A DNA stretch of 64,000 nucleotides from the NCBI GenBank assembly GCA_030765055.1, contig CM060950.1, positions 458,365,710 through 458,429,709 on the forward strand. Reading direction: 5' to 3'. Below, piece by piece: positions 63,975 through 64,000 of this stretch. The first letter of the stretch is position 1. Each line of letters opens with the position of its first letter. The position numbers and the translations under genes were made by a program. The notes below the pieces were generated by a model. It had not been told where the DNA came from. It ran no database searches and saw nothing but the letters and a program-made list of their open reading frames with translations. The stretch is from Mantis religiosa. Lineage: Eukaryota; Arthropoda; Insecta; Mantodea; Mantidae.

Positions 63975-64000
63975 TCCGGGGTTTTCCCTTATCCTGAAAG
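63971..64000 (+). mobile_element. Start of a second SINE-type copy, cut by the window end
   Basis: ttttccggggttttccctta followed by tcctgaaag matches the linker and beginning of the body of the SINE at 61319-61569, in the opposite orientation. The ccgggg linker is present in the SINE and absent from satellite monomers, so this is a SINE copy and not stray satellite. The tRNA head is missing: transposase coding sequence runs directly into it, so it is 5'-truncated. Confidence 0.75.

Overview
This is a repeat-dominated stretch of a eukaryotic, almost certainly insect, genome. I see no intact host gene and nothing bacterial. The insect call rests on the mobile elements: mariner transposons with TA target sites, Jockey-, RTE- and CR1-like LINE fragments, Ty3/gypsy-type solo LTRs, a tRNA-headed SINE, and THAP and DUF4817-like transposon domains. 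A large-genome insect such as a cockroach or termite fits, but that narrower call is inference. Together with the very long satellite, the setting suggests heterochromatin.

Region 1 (1-43745) is one uninterrupted satellite array, already running at base 1. It holds about 400 head-to-tail copies of a roughly 109-bp monomer. Its first 17 kb is organised into higher-order repeats: a 53-monomer unit of 5774 bp, a 17-monomer deletion derivative of 1851 bp, and a super-period of 7625 bp. The rest is a patchwork of duplicated blocks (offsets of about 7597, 12733, 19239, 1088, 960 and 545 bp) with islands of divergent monomers. The array decays at its right edge near 43.7 kb.

Region 2 (43.7-64 kb) is a nested graveyard of transposons. 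In order: a 780-bp (ATT)n tract; a Jockey-like LINE split by a solo LTR; an RTE-like LINE on the minus strand split by a short mariner; a second mariner swollen to 4 kb by about 33 copies of an 85-bp minisatellite made from its own transposase 3' end; a CR1-like LINE with a perfect 1.1-kb (AAAT)n tail; a transposase-like C-terminus; DUF4817-like and THAP fragments; a second LTR of the same family; another CR1-like LINE; a (GA)n tract; and two broken DDE transposase genes of an IS630/Tc1-like family.

The main discovery links the two regions. The SINE at 61319-61569 (tRNA-like head, A and B boxes, poly-A tail, 13-bp target duplication) carries as its body one monomer of the satellite that fills 1-43745. 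A second SINE-type copy starts at 63975 and runs off the window. The divergent monomers of the array, richest at its right edge, look most like the SINE body. The simplest reading is that the satellite arose by tandem amplification of a SINE body and was then homogenised into higher-order repeats.
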